From Anaerolineales bacterium (GTDB lineage Bacteria > Chloroflexota > Anaerolineae > Promineifilales > Promineifilaceae): 16,744 nt of DNA. The notes under the pieces were generated by a model. That model was not told the origin of the DNA. It saw nothing but the letters and a program-made list of their open reading frames with translations, and did no database searches. This document shows positions 1-7,707 of this stretch, piece after piece. The position numbers and the translations under genes were made by a program. Positions within the stretch are counted from its first letter, which is position 1; each line of letters opens with the position of its first letter. The DNA is taken from NCBI GenBank assembly GCA_020432595.1, contig JAGQGA010000042.1, positions 1 through 16,744 on the forward strand, in the 5' to 3' direction.

Positions 1-1772
1 TTCCAGCCCGCCTCATCGCTGCTGCGCGGCACCAGCTTCATCGCATCCTGATAGGTCACACGCGCTTCATCCACTTGGGCAAGCTGATAATAGGCACTGC
101 CCATCGCCCCGTAATGCTCCAGGGCACGGTCAATCTGCCCATGCCGCTTGAGCATGTCAATCAGCCGGGCGCGGATGGGCAAATCCAGCGGCGCAAGCTC
201 AGCCACCTTCTCATAGGCCACAATGGCCCCATTGTTGTCGCCACGGGCACGGTAATTGTCGGCAATGACCATAAACTTGGCCGAGGCCATCTCTTGCCGC
301 CCTTGCTCGGCCAACAGTTCCGCTAGCCGGATGTGGGCGGGCAAATAGTCAGGCGAAAGCTGAATGGCGCGGTAGGTTTCTTCGATGGCGGTGTTGTACA
401 TGCCGCGCCGCGCATACTCTTTGCTCAGGTAAAGCGATTCAAGCACGTGTTCGGTGCCGGCCGTCAGCACATCGCCCAAAATCATCATGCCGGTGTCAGA
501 AATGGCATCGAGCCGGTCACGCGCCTCCTTGACCTTGTCTTCCCAACCGCGCTGCCCCAAAAAGTCTACCAGGGCGTTGGCAAAGGAGGTGGCCTGGTCA
601 TGCTCACCTTTTGCCATCAGGCTGTCGGCTAAATTTTCATATAGCTCAATCAGCCGGTCGGCCTGGTCATGGCGCACGGTTTCCTGGTCAACAATTCGCA
701 GTACGCTGATAAAGTGGGTAATGGCTTTGTCAATGCGGCCACGGGCACGGTAGCATTCGCCCAGGGAGAAATGGCTGGCAAGACGGTATTCGGGTTCAGA
801 AACGGCCGTTTCAAACTCCCGAATGGCATCTTCAAAGCGGAGCTTGTCTTGATAGAGTAGCCCTAAATTAAAATGCACGGCGGGGCTGGTTTCCCCGGTA
901 CCAATGGCTTGCTCATAAAAACTGATGGCTTCATTGGTCAGCCCCCGCGTTTGGGCATCCAGCGCCTGGCTTAACAAGGTGGCGCGACGGAGCTTGCTGG
1001 GGTCTTCATCTTCGCTAAACAGCTTGGTGGCTAATTGCTCCAGGGCGTGACGCTTGGCATCTTGCACGGGAACGGCCGTTTCTGCTTCAACTTTGGCGGG
1101 TAAAACGGCCGTTTCCAATTCCCGCCCCGTCCCACCAGATGAACCCACACGGGGAGCCATTTGCTTTTCCGTAAAAAGCGACTGCCCCTGCTTCACCATC
1201 TCCATCGCCGTCAGCACATCGGCATTACGCGGGTCAAGCTGTAGCGCAAAGCCACACGCTTGCAGTGCCTTGTCTTTTTCTCCCTGCGCCAACAGCAAAT
1301 GGGCGATCATCAAATATTCGTGGGTGGCATTACGCACGACTCCCTGCTTCTGGTAAACAGCCGCCAGCCGCTGGTGCGCCCGCAGCAACGAAGGATTTAG
1401 CCGCGTGGCGCGGTGCCAATTATCCACCGCATCCTTAAGCCGCTTACGCCCCAGCTCCACCTCGCCAATTGCCATGTAGGTTTGCCCGGATTCGGCCAAC
1501 AGCCCAAGCTCTTGCTGGAGTTCCGCCACATGTCGCAGATAAATGATGTCGCCCTGCGAGTAGCGAGCCGCCAGCTTGTAATTTTCCAACGCCTTGCCCA
1601 ACTGCTGTAGCCCCATGTAGGCCATGCCCAAGCCAGCATAGGGTGCTGGCTCATGTGGCACTTCCCGGATAGCTTGCTGGAAAGCGCGAATCGCAGCATC
1701 CCAATCTTGATCCCAGTTGTAACTGTGGCCTCGGTTTAGGGCCGCTTCGTAGCTGGTTTGGCTCTTTATCAC
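1..1772 (-). CDS. TPR-repeat protein, C-terminus beyond window
   Basis: The frame is open without a stop from a GTG at 1772 to the left edge, giving about 590 visible residues. A GGAG at 1783-1780 lies 7 nt before the GTG and supports this start; an in-frame TTG directly precedes it. The protein begins VIKSQTSYEAALNRGHSYNW and is almost all 34-residue TPR helices (for example AAIRAFQQAIREVPHEPAPY and AISFYEQAIGTGETSPAVHF). One low-complexity linker at about residues 205-240 contains two in-frame copies of the 10-bp palindrome, read as ETAV. No signal peptide or membrane segment is seen, so it is probably a cytoplasmic scaffold. TPRs mediate protein-protein contacts, and the partner cannot be told from the sequence. 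The C-terminus may carry another domain outside the window. Confidence 0.85.
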   Translation of the reverse strand, partial: MIKSQTSYEAALNRGHSYNWDQDWDAAIRAFQQAIREVPHEPAPYAGLGMAYMGLQQLGKALENYKLAARYSQGDIIYLRHVAELQQELGLLAESGQTYMAIGEVELGRKRLKDAVDNWHRATRLNPSLLRAHQRLAAVYQKQGVVRNATHEYLMIAHLLLAQGEKDKALQACGFALQLDPRNADVLTAMEMVKQGQSLFTEKQMAPRVGSSGGTGRELETAVLPAKVEAETAVPVQDAKRHALEQLATKLFSEDEDPSKLRRATLLSQALDAQTRGLTNEAISFYEQAIGTGETSPAVHFNLGLLYQDKLRFEDAIREFETAVSEPEYRLASHFSLGECYRARGRIDKAITHFISVLRIVDQETVRHDQADRLIELYENLADSLMAKGEHDQATSFANALVDFLGQRGWEDKVKEARDRLDAISDTGMMILGDVLTAGTEHVLESLYLSKEYARRGMYNTAIEETYRAIQLSPDYLPAHIRLAELLAEQGRQEMASAKFMVIADNYRARGDNNGAIVAYEKVAELAPLDLPIRARLIDMLKRHGQIDRALEHYGAMGSAYYQLAQVDEARVTYQDAMKLVPRSSDEAGW

Positions 1773-1890
1773 CAAAAATCTCCGAATTTAAGCAGGATTG
1801 ATTAGACAAACCGTATGGTAACAAATGTCCTGCAGCCGGGGGTATTGATTGGCTGCCTTTGACATCAATTCTTAATCTTGATAGGTAAAT

Positions 1891-1939
1891 GGGAGATTGG
1901 AGATTAATGAGGGTTCACAATCTCCAATCTCTAATCTCT
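1891..1939 (-). repeat. GGAGATT-type hairpin element after argF
   Basis: GAGATTGGAGATT at 1893-1905 pairs perfectly with AATCTCCAATCTC at 1919-1931 around a 13-nt loop, and the motif continues to 1939. It begins directly after the double stop TAGTAG of argF. Read in the argF direction, it matches in arms and loop the element at 7641-7704. It probably acts as a 3' transcript-end hairpin, but it lacks a clear U-run. The rest of 1773-1940 shows no gene. Confidence 0.7.
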
Positions 1940-1940
1940 A

Positions 1941-2870
1941 CTAGCCCGCGTAATCAGGTGCAAGCAAACGCACCAAAATGGCTTTTTGCGCGTGCATTCG
2001 GTTTTCGGCCTGTGGGAAGAGGACGGAGTTCGAGCCATCGGCCACCTCATCGGTGATTTCTTCACCGCGATGAGCGGGCAGGCAGTGCATAACAATGCAG
2101 TCGCTGTTGGCTCGGGAGACAAGCCGCTGGTTGATTTGGTAGGGGGGGAAGACTTGCAGACGAACGGCCGTTTCTTCCTCCTGCCCCATACTTGTCCACA
2201 CATCCGTATAAATCACATCCACATCTGCCACCGCCGCCAGCGGATCTTCAAACAGTTCAAAGGCAGCCTGACCCGTGCGGAACGAGTCGGCCAGCTCCAG
2301 GTCATCTTCATCCAGCATATAGCCCGTTGGCGAAGCAATGTGCATTTTCATCCCCAGCTTCATGGCACCAAACAGTAAAGAGCGGGTCACGTTGTTGCCG
2401 TCGCCCACATAGGCCATCTTTAGCCCCTCAAACGACCCTTTGTGCTCCCAAATCGTTAGCATATCGGCCAGTGCCTGCGCCGGGTGGTTGTAATCGCTTA
2501 ACCCATTAATGACCGGAACCGAGGCGTGCTGCGCCAGTCCCAAAATGTGATCATGATCAAACACCCGCGCCATAATGCCATCCACATATCCCGACAGCAC
2601 CCGCGCCACATCGGCCACGCTTTCGCGTCCCCCCATCTTAACTTCGGAAGGCCCCAAATAAAAGGCGTACCCACCCAAATGCACCATACCCATTTCAAAG
2701 GAAACGCGGGTACGGAGAGAGGGTTTTTGGAAGAGGAGAGCCAGGCTTTTGCCTTTCAAAATGGGGGCATTACCACCGGCTTTCCACTCTTTTTTGAGTC
2801 TATCTGCCAATGAGAGCAGGTCTTGCAGCTCGGCTGGGGACAAATCTGCTATGCTAAGAAAGTGTTTCAA
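1941..2870 (-). CDS. argF: Ornithine carbamoyltransferase
   Basis: This 309-residue cytoplasmic enzyme transfers the carbamoyl group of carbamoyl phosphate to ornithine to make citrulline in arginine synthesis. Visible family motifs are the carbamoyl-phosphate loop KPSLRTR at about 49-55, HPAQ at about 129-132, the DVWTSMGQE region with the SMG ornithine loop, and [10 protein letters not shown] near residue 265, whose Cys belongs to the ornithine site. The SMG and HCLP motifs favour ornithine over acetylornithine as substrate. Length is normal for the family. The start is a TTG at 2870, with GGAG at 2883-2880 spaced 9 nt; the upstream ATG in this region runs into a stop. The gene stands alone, without other arg genes nearby, and ends with TAGTAG followed by a hairpin element. 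One copy of AACGGCCGTT lies in frame as ETAV. Confidence 0.95.
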   Translation of the reverse strand: MKHFLSIADLSPAELQDLLSLADRLKKEWKAGGNAPILKGKSLALLFQKPSLRTRVSFEMGMVHLGGYAFYLGPSEVKMGGRESVADVARVLSGYVDGIMARVFDHDHILGLAQHASVPVINGLSDYNHPAQALADMLTIWEHKGSFEGLKMAYVGDGNNVTRSLLFGAMKLGMKMHIASPTGYMLDEDDLELADSFRTGQAAFELFEDPLAAVADVDVIYTDVWTSMGQEEETAVRLQVFPPYQINQRLVSRANSDCIVMHCLPAHRGEEITDEVADGSNSVLFPQAENRMHAQKAILVRLLAPDYAG

Positions 2871-2902
2871 ATCTATTCACTCCGCATCATTATTTGACGA
2901 AC

Positions 2903-2911
2903 AGTATACCA
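2903..2911 (-). promoter_or_regulatory. Putative extended -10 promoter of argF
   Basis: On the minus strand TGG-TATACT (2911-2903) forms an extended -10 box about 33 nt upstream of the argF start. The -35 region is weak (TTTCCC at 17 nt). It sits in a 182-bp gap between divergent genes. Confidence 0.4.
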
Positions 2912-2956
2912 CAGCGGAAAATGCAGGGAAAGCAAGAACATCATTCGACATAATCT

Positions 2957-2984
2957 TTGCTTGCAGCGGTTTTTAGGTTATAGT
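2957..2984 (+). promoter_or_regulatory. Putative sigma70 promoter for the 3053 gene
   Basis: TTGCTT (2957-2962) and TATAGT (2979-2984) are separated by 16 nt and lie about 70 nt ahead of the ATG at 3053. The motifs are short, so this is a candidate only. Confidence 0.4.
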
Positions 2985-3052
2985 AGGCGAGAATTTATTG
3001 GGGATGTCACTTGATGCTCGTCCCGCAATGGGCAAATTAAGGTAGGTGACAA

Positions 3053-4090
3053 ATGGATTTTGTAGAGCAAAAACCAGGGTTAACGGCCGTTATCGCCTTT
3101 ATTGTAGGTGTATTGTTCGGTCTTGTTGTGTTGGGTTGGTGGTTGTGGCCCGTGCAGTATACGGGTGCACGTGTGGGCAACCTTGTGGATGCCGATAAAC
3201 AGGCCTATGTGCGGATGGTCTCTGAGCTGTATGCCTTTGACCGCGACCAGGGCAAAGTGCAAACGGCACTATCTGGCTGGAGTGGGGATGTGACGGCTTG
3301 TGCACTGGCAGCGGCCACAACAGATGCGGCTGAGTCGGCACGGTTAACGGCCGTTGCCCAAATTGTCAATGGGCAGGGCTGCACCGGCATTGACACCTCG
3401 ACACCAGCCGCCGAGGAAAGTGGGGGTGGAACGTCCATTGCGCCCTTCTTGCTCATCCTGCTGCTGCTTGTTTTAGTCGGAGCCATTCTCTATGTGTTCA
3501 ACCGGCGTAGTGAAATGATGGCAAGTTCCGCCAGCGCGGGGCCATCTTATGCGGAGGTGCCAGAAGCGGCTCCGGTGGCAGGGGGCAGTACGGAAGTAAC
3601 GGCCGTTCCCATTGCCCGTTTCCGCACCAGCTATGGTCGTGGGCACGACACCTACGACGACTCGTTTAGCATTGAAAATGCACGCGGTGACTTTTTAGGG
3701 GAATGTGGTGTGGGCATCTCCGAATCTATTGGCACCGACTCGCCCAAAAATGTCACCGCCATCGAAGTATGGCTTTTCGACAAAAACGACATTCGCACCA
3801 TCACCAAGGTGATCATGAGCGACCACGCCTTCTTTGACGATGCGCTCAAAGCGAAGCTGGCACCCAAAGGTGAACCCGTTCTGGCGCGGGAAAACGAAAC
3901 CATCGTTTTGGAAACAGCCACCCTGATCATCAACGCCGAAATTACCGAGCTTGATTATGGCGACGACAACGTGCTGCCGCCACAAAGCTACTTCGACCGC
4001 TTCACCATTGAACTCTCGGCCTGGGCTAAAGAAGGGGATTTTGATGAGCCGGATATCGAAGGGCGCGTGGATGAGTTGATGAATTATTAG
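3053..4090 (+). CDS. Two-TM membrane protein of unknown function
   Basis: This 345-residue protein is not recognised as a named family. The start is ATG at 3053, preceded by an AGGTAGGTG Shine-Dalgarno region. Segment 11-32 (TAVIAFIVGVLFGLVVLGWW onward) is a first membrane helix. Residues 33-128 form a polar segment, probably outside, with two cysteines (83 and 110) that could form a disulfide. Residues 129-149 (IAPFLLILLLLVLVGAILYV) are a second helix, followed by RR, which fits an inside C-terminus. After a Ser/Ala/Pro linker comes a cytoplasmic acidic alpha/beta-looking domain at about 185-345, starting RFRTSYGRGHDTYDDSF. Three copies of AACGGCCGTT fall in frame as xTAV. It stands alone between a divergent argF and a convergent dgt, so context gives no function. 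Confidence 0.85.
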   Translation: MDFVEQKPGLTAVIAFIVGVLFGLVVLGWWLWPVQYTGARVGNLVDADKQAYVRMVSELYAFDRDQGKVQTALSGWSGDVTACALAAATTDAAESARLTAVAQIVNGQGCTGIDTSTPAAEESGGGTSIAPFLLILLLLVLVGAILYVFNRRSEMMASSASAGPSYAEVPEAAPVAGGSTEVTAVPIARFRTSYGRGHDTYDDSFSIENARGDFLGECGVGISESIGTDSPKNVTAIEVWLFDKNDIRTITKVIMSDHAFFDDALKAKLAPKGEPVLARENETIVLETATLIINAEITELDYGDDNVLPPQSYFDRFTIELSAWAKEGDFDEPDIEGRVDELMNY

Positions 4091-4119
4091 TGGGGTGTGG
4101 GGAGCAGCAAGTAGCATGT

Positions 4120-4154
4120 AAACGGGACTGCCCAATGAATGGGTAGTCCCGTTT
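4120..4154. terminator. Bidirectional terminator hairpin
   Basis: AAACGGGACTGCCCA (4120-4134) pairs with TGGGTAGTCCCGTTT (4140-4154) with one G-T mismatch and a 5-nt loop. A T-run follows on the plus strand and the A-run at the start of the stem serves the minus strand. It lies between the convergent ends of the 3053 gene and dgt. Confidence 0.85.
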
Positions 4155-4157
4155 TGT

Positions 4158-5312
4158 TTAGGCACGGTTATAGGGGTTAAACAGCTTTTCCCATTCATCC
4201 AGCGCGTAGCGGTCGGTCATGCCAGCAATGTAGTCGGTAACAACACGAGGAAGTGACGTGGTGGCAAGCTGTTTTTGCGTCTCGCTGGGGAGCATTTTGG
4301 GTTCTTTGGTATATGCATTAAAGATCTCCGAGATAAAACGTTCGGCCTTCATCTGCATTCGCACCAGCCGGTAATGGCGGTACATGTTTTCATAGAGGAA
4401 TTTTTTGAGGGCGCGGACTTTGGGGCCAAATTCGGGGGAATAGCCAACCACGTTGCTGCTGTGGGTTTGCAGCTTTTCTGGGGAATCAATTTGATTTTGT
4501 TCCAGGTTGGCGTTGGTGTGATGGAGAACGTCTTGGATGGAACGGCCGATAATCTCACGGATGATTTCGTCGCGGATGAGGTGGGTAAAAGAACGGCCGT
4601 TTTGCCACCCCACCCCCTCCTTCAACTCACCCCAAAGTTCCAACACATCCAAATCCTCCGGCTGAAACAGTCCCGCCCGCAGCCCATCTTCCAAATCGTG
4701 GGCATTATAGGCTATCTCGTCCGCCAAATTAGCAATTTGCGCTTCCAACGATGCCCGCTTGTGTGGCTCATACGCACTAGCATCACTCTGGTCATAATCT
4801 GTCTCGTGCTTGATCATCCCCTCCCGCGTTTCATACGTCAGGTTCAGCCCTGAAAAATGAGGATACCGCTTCTCAAGTTTGGAAACAATGCGATAGCTTT
4901 GGGTGTTGTGATTAAAACCACCATACTCTTTCATCAGCGCATTGAGCGCGTGTTCGCCCGCGTGCCCAAACGGTGGATGACCCAAATCATGCGCCAAACA
5001 AATCCCCTCCGTCAGCTCCTGGTTACCACCCAAATTCCGCGCCAGCGAACGGCCGATTTGCGCCACTTCCAGCGTGTGGGTCAATCGCGTGCGGTAATGA
5101 TCCCCCTCATAAAAAACGAAAACCTGCGTTTTATACTCCAGCCGCCGAAACGCCGTTGTATGCAAAATCCGATCACGATCCCGTTCAAACGCCGTCCGCG
5201 TCGCCGATTCACGCTCCGGGTACATACGTCCCCGTGAATCGGCACTCTTCAGCCCATAGGGAGCCAGCATCTGCCGCTCCCGTTCTTCCAGCGCTTCTCG
5301 TTTAAGAATCAT
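4158..5312 (-). CDS. dgt: Deoxyguanosinetriphosphate triphosphohydrolase-like protein
   Basis: This 384-residue HD-superfamily enzyme hydrolyses dNTPs to deoxynucleosides and triphosphate, with roles in nucleotide-pool control and sometimes phage defence. Visible signature: RDRDRILHTTAFRRLEYKTQ at about 44-63, TRLTHTLEV with metal ligand H79, AHDLGHPPFGH with H108-D109 at 107-117, and ADEIAYNAHDLEDG at about 197-210 with the last metal Asp at 198. These place it in the dGTPase-like (type 2) group; the preferred nucleotide cannot be read from sequence. The ATG at 5312 has a strong AAGGAG 5-6 nt upstream. It appears monocistronic. One exact and two imperfect copies of the 10-bp palindrome lie inside, and the exact copy is read as NGR. 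Confidence 0.93.
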   Translation of the reverse strand: MILKREALEERERQMLAPYGLKSADSRGRMYPERESATRTAFERDRDRILHTTAFRRLEYKTQVFVFYEGDHYRTRLTHTLEVAQIGRSLARNLGGNQELTEGICLAHDLGHPPFGHAGEHALNALMKEYGGFNHNTQSYRIVSKLEKRYPHFSGLNLTYETREGMIKHETDYDQSDASAYEPHKRASLEAQIANLADEIAYNAHDLEDGLRAGLFQPEDLDVLELWGELKEGVGWQNGRSFTHLIRDEIIREIIGRSIQDVLHHTNANLEQNQIDSPEKLQTHSSNVVGYSPEFGPKVRALKKFLYENMYRHYRLVRMQMKAERFISEIFNAYTKEPKMLPSETQKQLATTSLPRVVTDYIAGMTDRYALDEWEKLFNPYNRA

Positions 5313-5376
5313 TTGCTACTCCTTTTGATCAATACCAACGAAGGACAAAAAGCAACTTTTTGCTTTTGCAAGTAAT

Positions 5377-5420
5377 AGGTGGCAAGTAGCAAGTGTTAGT
5401 TGTTATCAAACTTGCCACCT
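5377..5420. repeat. 11-bp inverted repeat upstream of the LysM gene
   Basis: AGGTGGCAAGT (5377-5387) is the exact reverse complement of ACTTGCCACCT (5410-5420), with a 22-nt loop. Flanking GCAAGTA-like words at 5366-5373 and 5428-5436 extend the symmetry imperfectly. It lies in the 338-bp gap between the divergent dgt and LysM genes, where no gene is seen. It could be a regulatory hairpin or an old dispersed repeat. Confidence 0.6.
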
Positions 5421-5507
5421 GTTACCTGTAACTTGCAGCAAACTGTCAATTTATCACCGCTGGCAACATTGCCTCGGCAAATACGCTTACCCCCAGTAGA
5501 CCGCTAC

Positions 5508-5536
5508 TTGCTATTATCTTATGACAAGTGTAACAT
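5508..5536 (+). promoter_or_regulatory. Putative promoter of the LysM gene
   Basis: TTGCTA (5508-5513) and TAACAT (5531-5536) are spaced 17 nt and lie 115 nt before the ATG at 5651. Each box matches four of six consensus positions. Confidence 0.35.
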
Positions 5537-5650
5537 AAATCAACTATTCCCGGCAGCTAGTTTGGTCGCTGCGCCGGGCAAAAGAAACAGGATTGAGCAG
5601 GTGCATATTCGGATTGCGGCCGAATAGCCACCGATAGGGAAGAAAACAGG

Positions 5651-6337
5651 ATGTTGTCACAACCAAATGTTCGGATGGTGATGCTGGTGATGCTGGTGGC
5701 GATTATGGTGGCCGTGGCTGGCTCGCTGTTCTTTTCAAGAGGATCGAGCCAGGAAACAACCATAACACAAACAGAGCCGGTAGAAATTGATGGGGTGCTG
5801 CTGCGGATCACGGGTGACCCCGCGCAGCGCGTTACTTTGGTTGGCGGAGGCACCAACATTCAAACGGTGTTAACGCTGCCGCAAACGCAGCAGGTGCAGC
5901 CAACAACCCCACCGGAACAAACTCAGCAAGAACAAACGTCAGAACAGCAAGCAACGGCCGTTCCTCCCACCAGCACACCCGTCCCGCAAACATTCACCCA
6001 AACCACATCGTCAGCTGACCCCATCATTTTTATCAGCTACACCGTGCAGGGCAGCGACACCCTCTACAGTATCTCATCCTCACGGATGGATACCTCCATT
6101 GCCCTTATGGCTCGCTTTAACCTTTCCGCCAAGGACATTGTAGCCGGAAACGTTATTCAGTTGCCCATTGGCAACCCCGCTTACTGCCCCAGCAGCCGGC
6201 CGTATGCCGTGGGTGAGGGCGACACTGCCTATAGCGTGGCTCGACGCTTTGGCACCAATCACGATACGCTAAAGGCTATGAACAGTTTGGATGCCAACTA
6301 CACAATCCGCATCGCCGAAATTATTTGTGTACCATAG
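5651..6337 (+). CDS. Membrane-anchored protein with two LysM domains
   Basis: This 228-residue protein has an N-terminal hydrophobic helix at about 9-28 (an uncleaved anchor or signal). A short segment follows, then a Gln/Thr/Pro-rich linker at about 75-122 typical of wall-spanning regions, and two LysM domains: 129-172 (SYTVQGSDTLYSISSS start) and 184-228 (PYAVGEGDTAYSVARRFG start). LysM binds N-acetylglucosamine-containing polymers such as peptidoglycan, so the protein probably sits outside the membrane and contacts the envelope. No catalytic domain is present. Cys179 and Cys226 in the second domain could pair. AGGGA lies about 12 nt before the ATG. The following lipoprotein gene is in the same direction 102 bp on, separated by repeats, so co-transcription is possible. 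Confidence 0.88.
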   Translation: MLSQPNVRMVMLVMLVAIMVAVAGSLFFSRGSSQETTITQTEPVEIDGVLLRITGDPAQRVTLVGGGTNIQTVLTLPQTQQVQPTTPPEQTQQEQTSEQQATAVPPTSTPVPQTFTQTTSSADPIIFISYTVQGSDTLYSISSSRMDTSIALMARFNLSAKDIVAGNVIQLPIGNPAYCPSSRPYAVGEGDTAYSVARRFGTNHDTLKAMNSLDANYTIRIAEIICVP

Positions 6338-6343
6338 GCAAAA

Positions 6344-6430
6344 GGACGCAGTTCAAGACGAAGAATCAAAATAGGACGCAGATTTTCCTGATTCACCTGA
6401 TCGGGAAAGTCTGCGCCCTGTTTTCAGGGC
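6344..6430. repeat. GGACGCAG-type dispersed palindromic repeat
   Basis: Two GGACGCAG words (6344 and 6374) follow the LysM stop codon. From the second, CGCAGATTTTCCTGATT (from 6377) pairs imperfectly with GATCGGGAAAGTCTGCG (ending about 6416). A perfect GCCCTG-TTTT-CAGGGC hairpin follows at 6415-6430. The same word family recurs at 16056-16295. No gene is seen in 6338-6439. Confidence 0.65.
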
Positions 6431-6439
6431 AGAGAGTTG

Positions 6440-7633
6440 ATGAACTATACACGCCTAAAAATCAAGGATTTCACAGATGACGCAGATTCATCCGTGTTTG
6501 TCCGTGTTCGTCCGTGTCCCATTTTCTGCCTGCTCTACTGCCTGCTGCTGGCTGGGTGCCAGGTAGCCGGGCTGGCCGATGCGCCATTGGTGACAACGGT
6601 GGAAAGCCGTTTGGGGGTAGATGTGGGAGAATTGATTGGGGACGAAACGGCCGTTCCGCCCTCCCTTGCCACCGCCTATGCCGCCGCCACAGCCGTTGCT
6701 CGCCCCGCCGCCGAACTTGAACCCGGCAGCAGTCGTCGCAACCCGCTGCCCGCCACCACCGAACTTATCACCTTCAACGATTGGGAAGTAGTAGTGCTGG
6801 AACAACTGCGCGGTGAAGCAGCTTGGGAGCAAATTCGCGCCGCTAATAGCAACAACCAGCCGCCTCCCACCGGCGAAGAATATTTGCTGCTGAAGCTGTG
6901 GGTGAAAAACAACAGCACCGACCCCGATGAGCAAAGCCTGGGGCTGCACGTTACCGGTAATGCCCTCAAAACCCACTATAGCTTTGACAGTGACGTGGTG
7001 GAGCCAGACCCACAGCTTGACACCTATCTGCCGGGCAACAGCGAAAGCATTGGCTGGGAAGCATACCGCATCACAAGCGATGAGGGGAATTTGCTGCTGA
7101 TGGTGGATGATTGGCGTGACTATGAGGCGGGCTATCTCTATGTAGCGCTGTCACCGGGGGCGGCAATTGCTGTGCCGGAGGCGTTGGCGGGGGTGGAAAA
7201 AACGGCCGTTGGCGTAACCCAAAGCGAACCGGCTCCCTTCGGCCAAATGATCACCAGTGACGACTGGCAAGCCCGCGTGGTAGACGTGGTGACGGGTGAA
7301 GAGGCTTGGCAGATGGTGTATGAGGCCAACCAATTTAACGACCCACCTCCGGCCGGCCACAGCTATCTCGCTGTCAAGCTATGGCTGCGCTACATTGGTC
7401 TGGTAGAAGGACCACATTACACAACCGATGACAATTTTGCTGTTGTCGGCAGCACCGTTGCCCAACCATCCACGGTAGACCCTGCCCCTGAACTGCAGTT
7501 CGAGCTATTTCCCGGCGGCGAAGCCGAAGGTTGGCTGGTGCGACTGGTAGCCGACAGCGATGCCAACACTTCCCTGCGTTTTTCCATCCCCGATGGGGAG
7601 CGCTATTTGTCACTGGTGGTGTCAGGGCGGTAG
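6440..7633 (+). CDS. Lipoprotein with two tandem DUF4352-like domains
   Basis: The protein has 397 residues from the ATG at 6440. A lipobox LLAGC places the lipidated Cys at residue 40. This makes an oddly long N-region, so the in-frame GTG at 6494 may be the true start: it would give MFVRVRPCPIFCLLYCLLLA before the Cys, a canonical lipoprotein signal. Neither start has a good Shine-Dalgarno. After an Ala/Pro-rich tether (about 41-105) come two copies of a beta-sandwich-like domain, about 109-237 and 270-394. They share the pattern DW(E/Q)-V-(L/V)-GE-AW--(I/V)--AN--N-PP--G--YL--KLW, which resembles the DUF4352/telokin-like lipoproteins common in Gram-positives and Chloroflexi. It is presumably anchored outside the membrane; the ligand is unknown. 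Two palindrome copies read TAV in frame. Confidence 0.85.
   Translation: MNYTRLKIKDFTDDADSSVFVRVRPCPIFCLLYCLLLAGCQVAGLADAPLVTTVESRLGVDVGELIGDETAVPPSLATAYAAATAVARPAAELEPGSSRRNPLPATTELITFNDWEVVVLEQLRGEAAWEQIRAANSNNQPPPTGEEYLLLKLWVKNNSTDPDEQSLGLHVTGNALKTHYSFDSDVVEPDPQLDTYLPGNSESIGWEAYRITSDEGNLLLMVDDWRDYEAGYLYVALSPGAAIAVPEALAGVEKTAVGVTQSEPAPFGQMITSDDWQARVVDVVTGEEAWQMVYEANQFNDPPPAGHSYLAVKLWLRYIGLVEGPHYTTDDNFAVVGSTVAQPSTVDPAPELQFELFPGGEAEGWLVRLVADSDANTSLRFSIPDGERYLSLVVSGR
6491..6517. repeat. Array of TCCGTGT with 10-bp period
   Basis: TCCGTGT occurs at 6491, 6501 and 6511, exactly 10 bp apart. The reverse-complement word ACACGGA is arrayed with the same period at 9146-9172 and 10300-10316. Here the array lies inside the 5' end of the lipoprotein gene. 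Confidence 0.75.
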
Positions 7634-7640
7634 ACAATAA

Positions 7641-7704
7641 GGGGAGATTGGAGATTGGAGATTGTGAACGCTTATCAATCTCCAATCCCCAATCTCCAAT
7701 CCCC
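7641..7704 (+). repeat. GGAGATT-type hairpin element after the lipoprotein gene
   Basis: Left arm 7641-7664 is repeated GGAGATT. It pairs with 7676-7704 (repeated AATCTCC/AATCCCC) around a loop starting TGAACGCTTA. It starts 7 nt after the stop of the lipoprotein gene and separates it from the convergent SCP2-like gene. It is the same element as 1891-1939, in the same orientation relative to the upstream gene, with a longer arm. Confidence 0.7.
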
Positions 7705-7707
7705 AAC

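Noticed and set aside
1832..1856. GCAGCC/GGCTGC inverted repeat upstream of the TPR gene
   Set aside because: A 6-bp stem with a 13-nt loop is too weak to call.
3695..4198. 167-residue antisense frame across the 3053 gene end and the terminator
   Set aside because: It crosses the terminator hairpin and the dgt end; composition is that of a shadow frame.
4275..4853. 192-residue antisense frame opposite dgt
   Set aside because: It lies fully inside a conserved enzyme gene and shows no recognisable domain.
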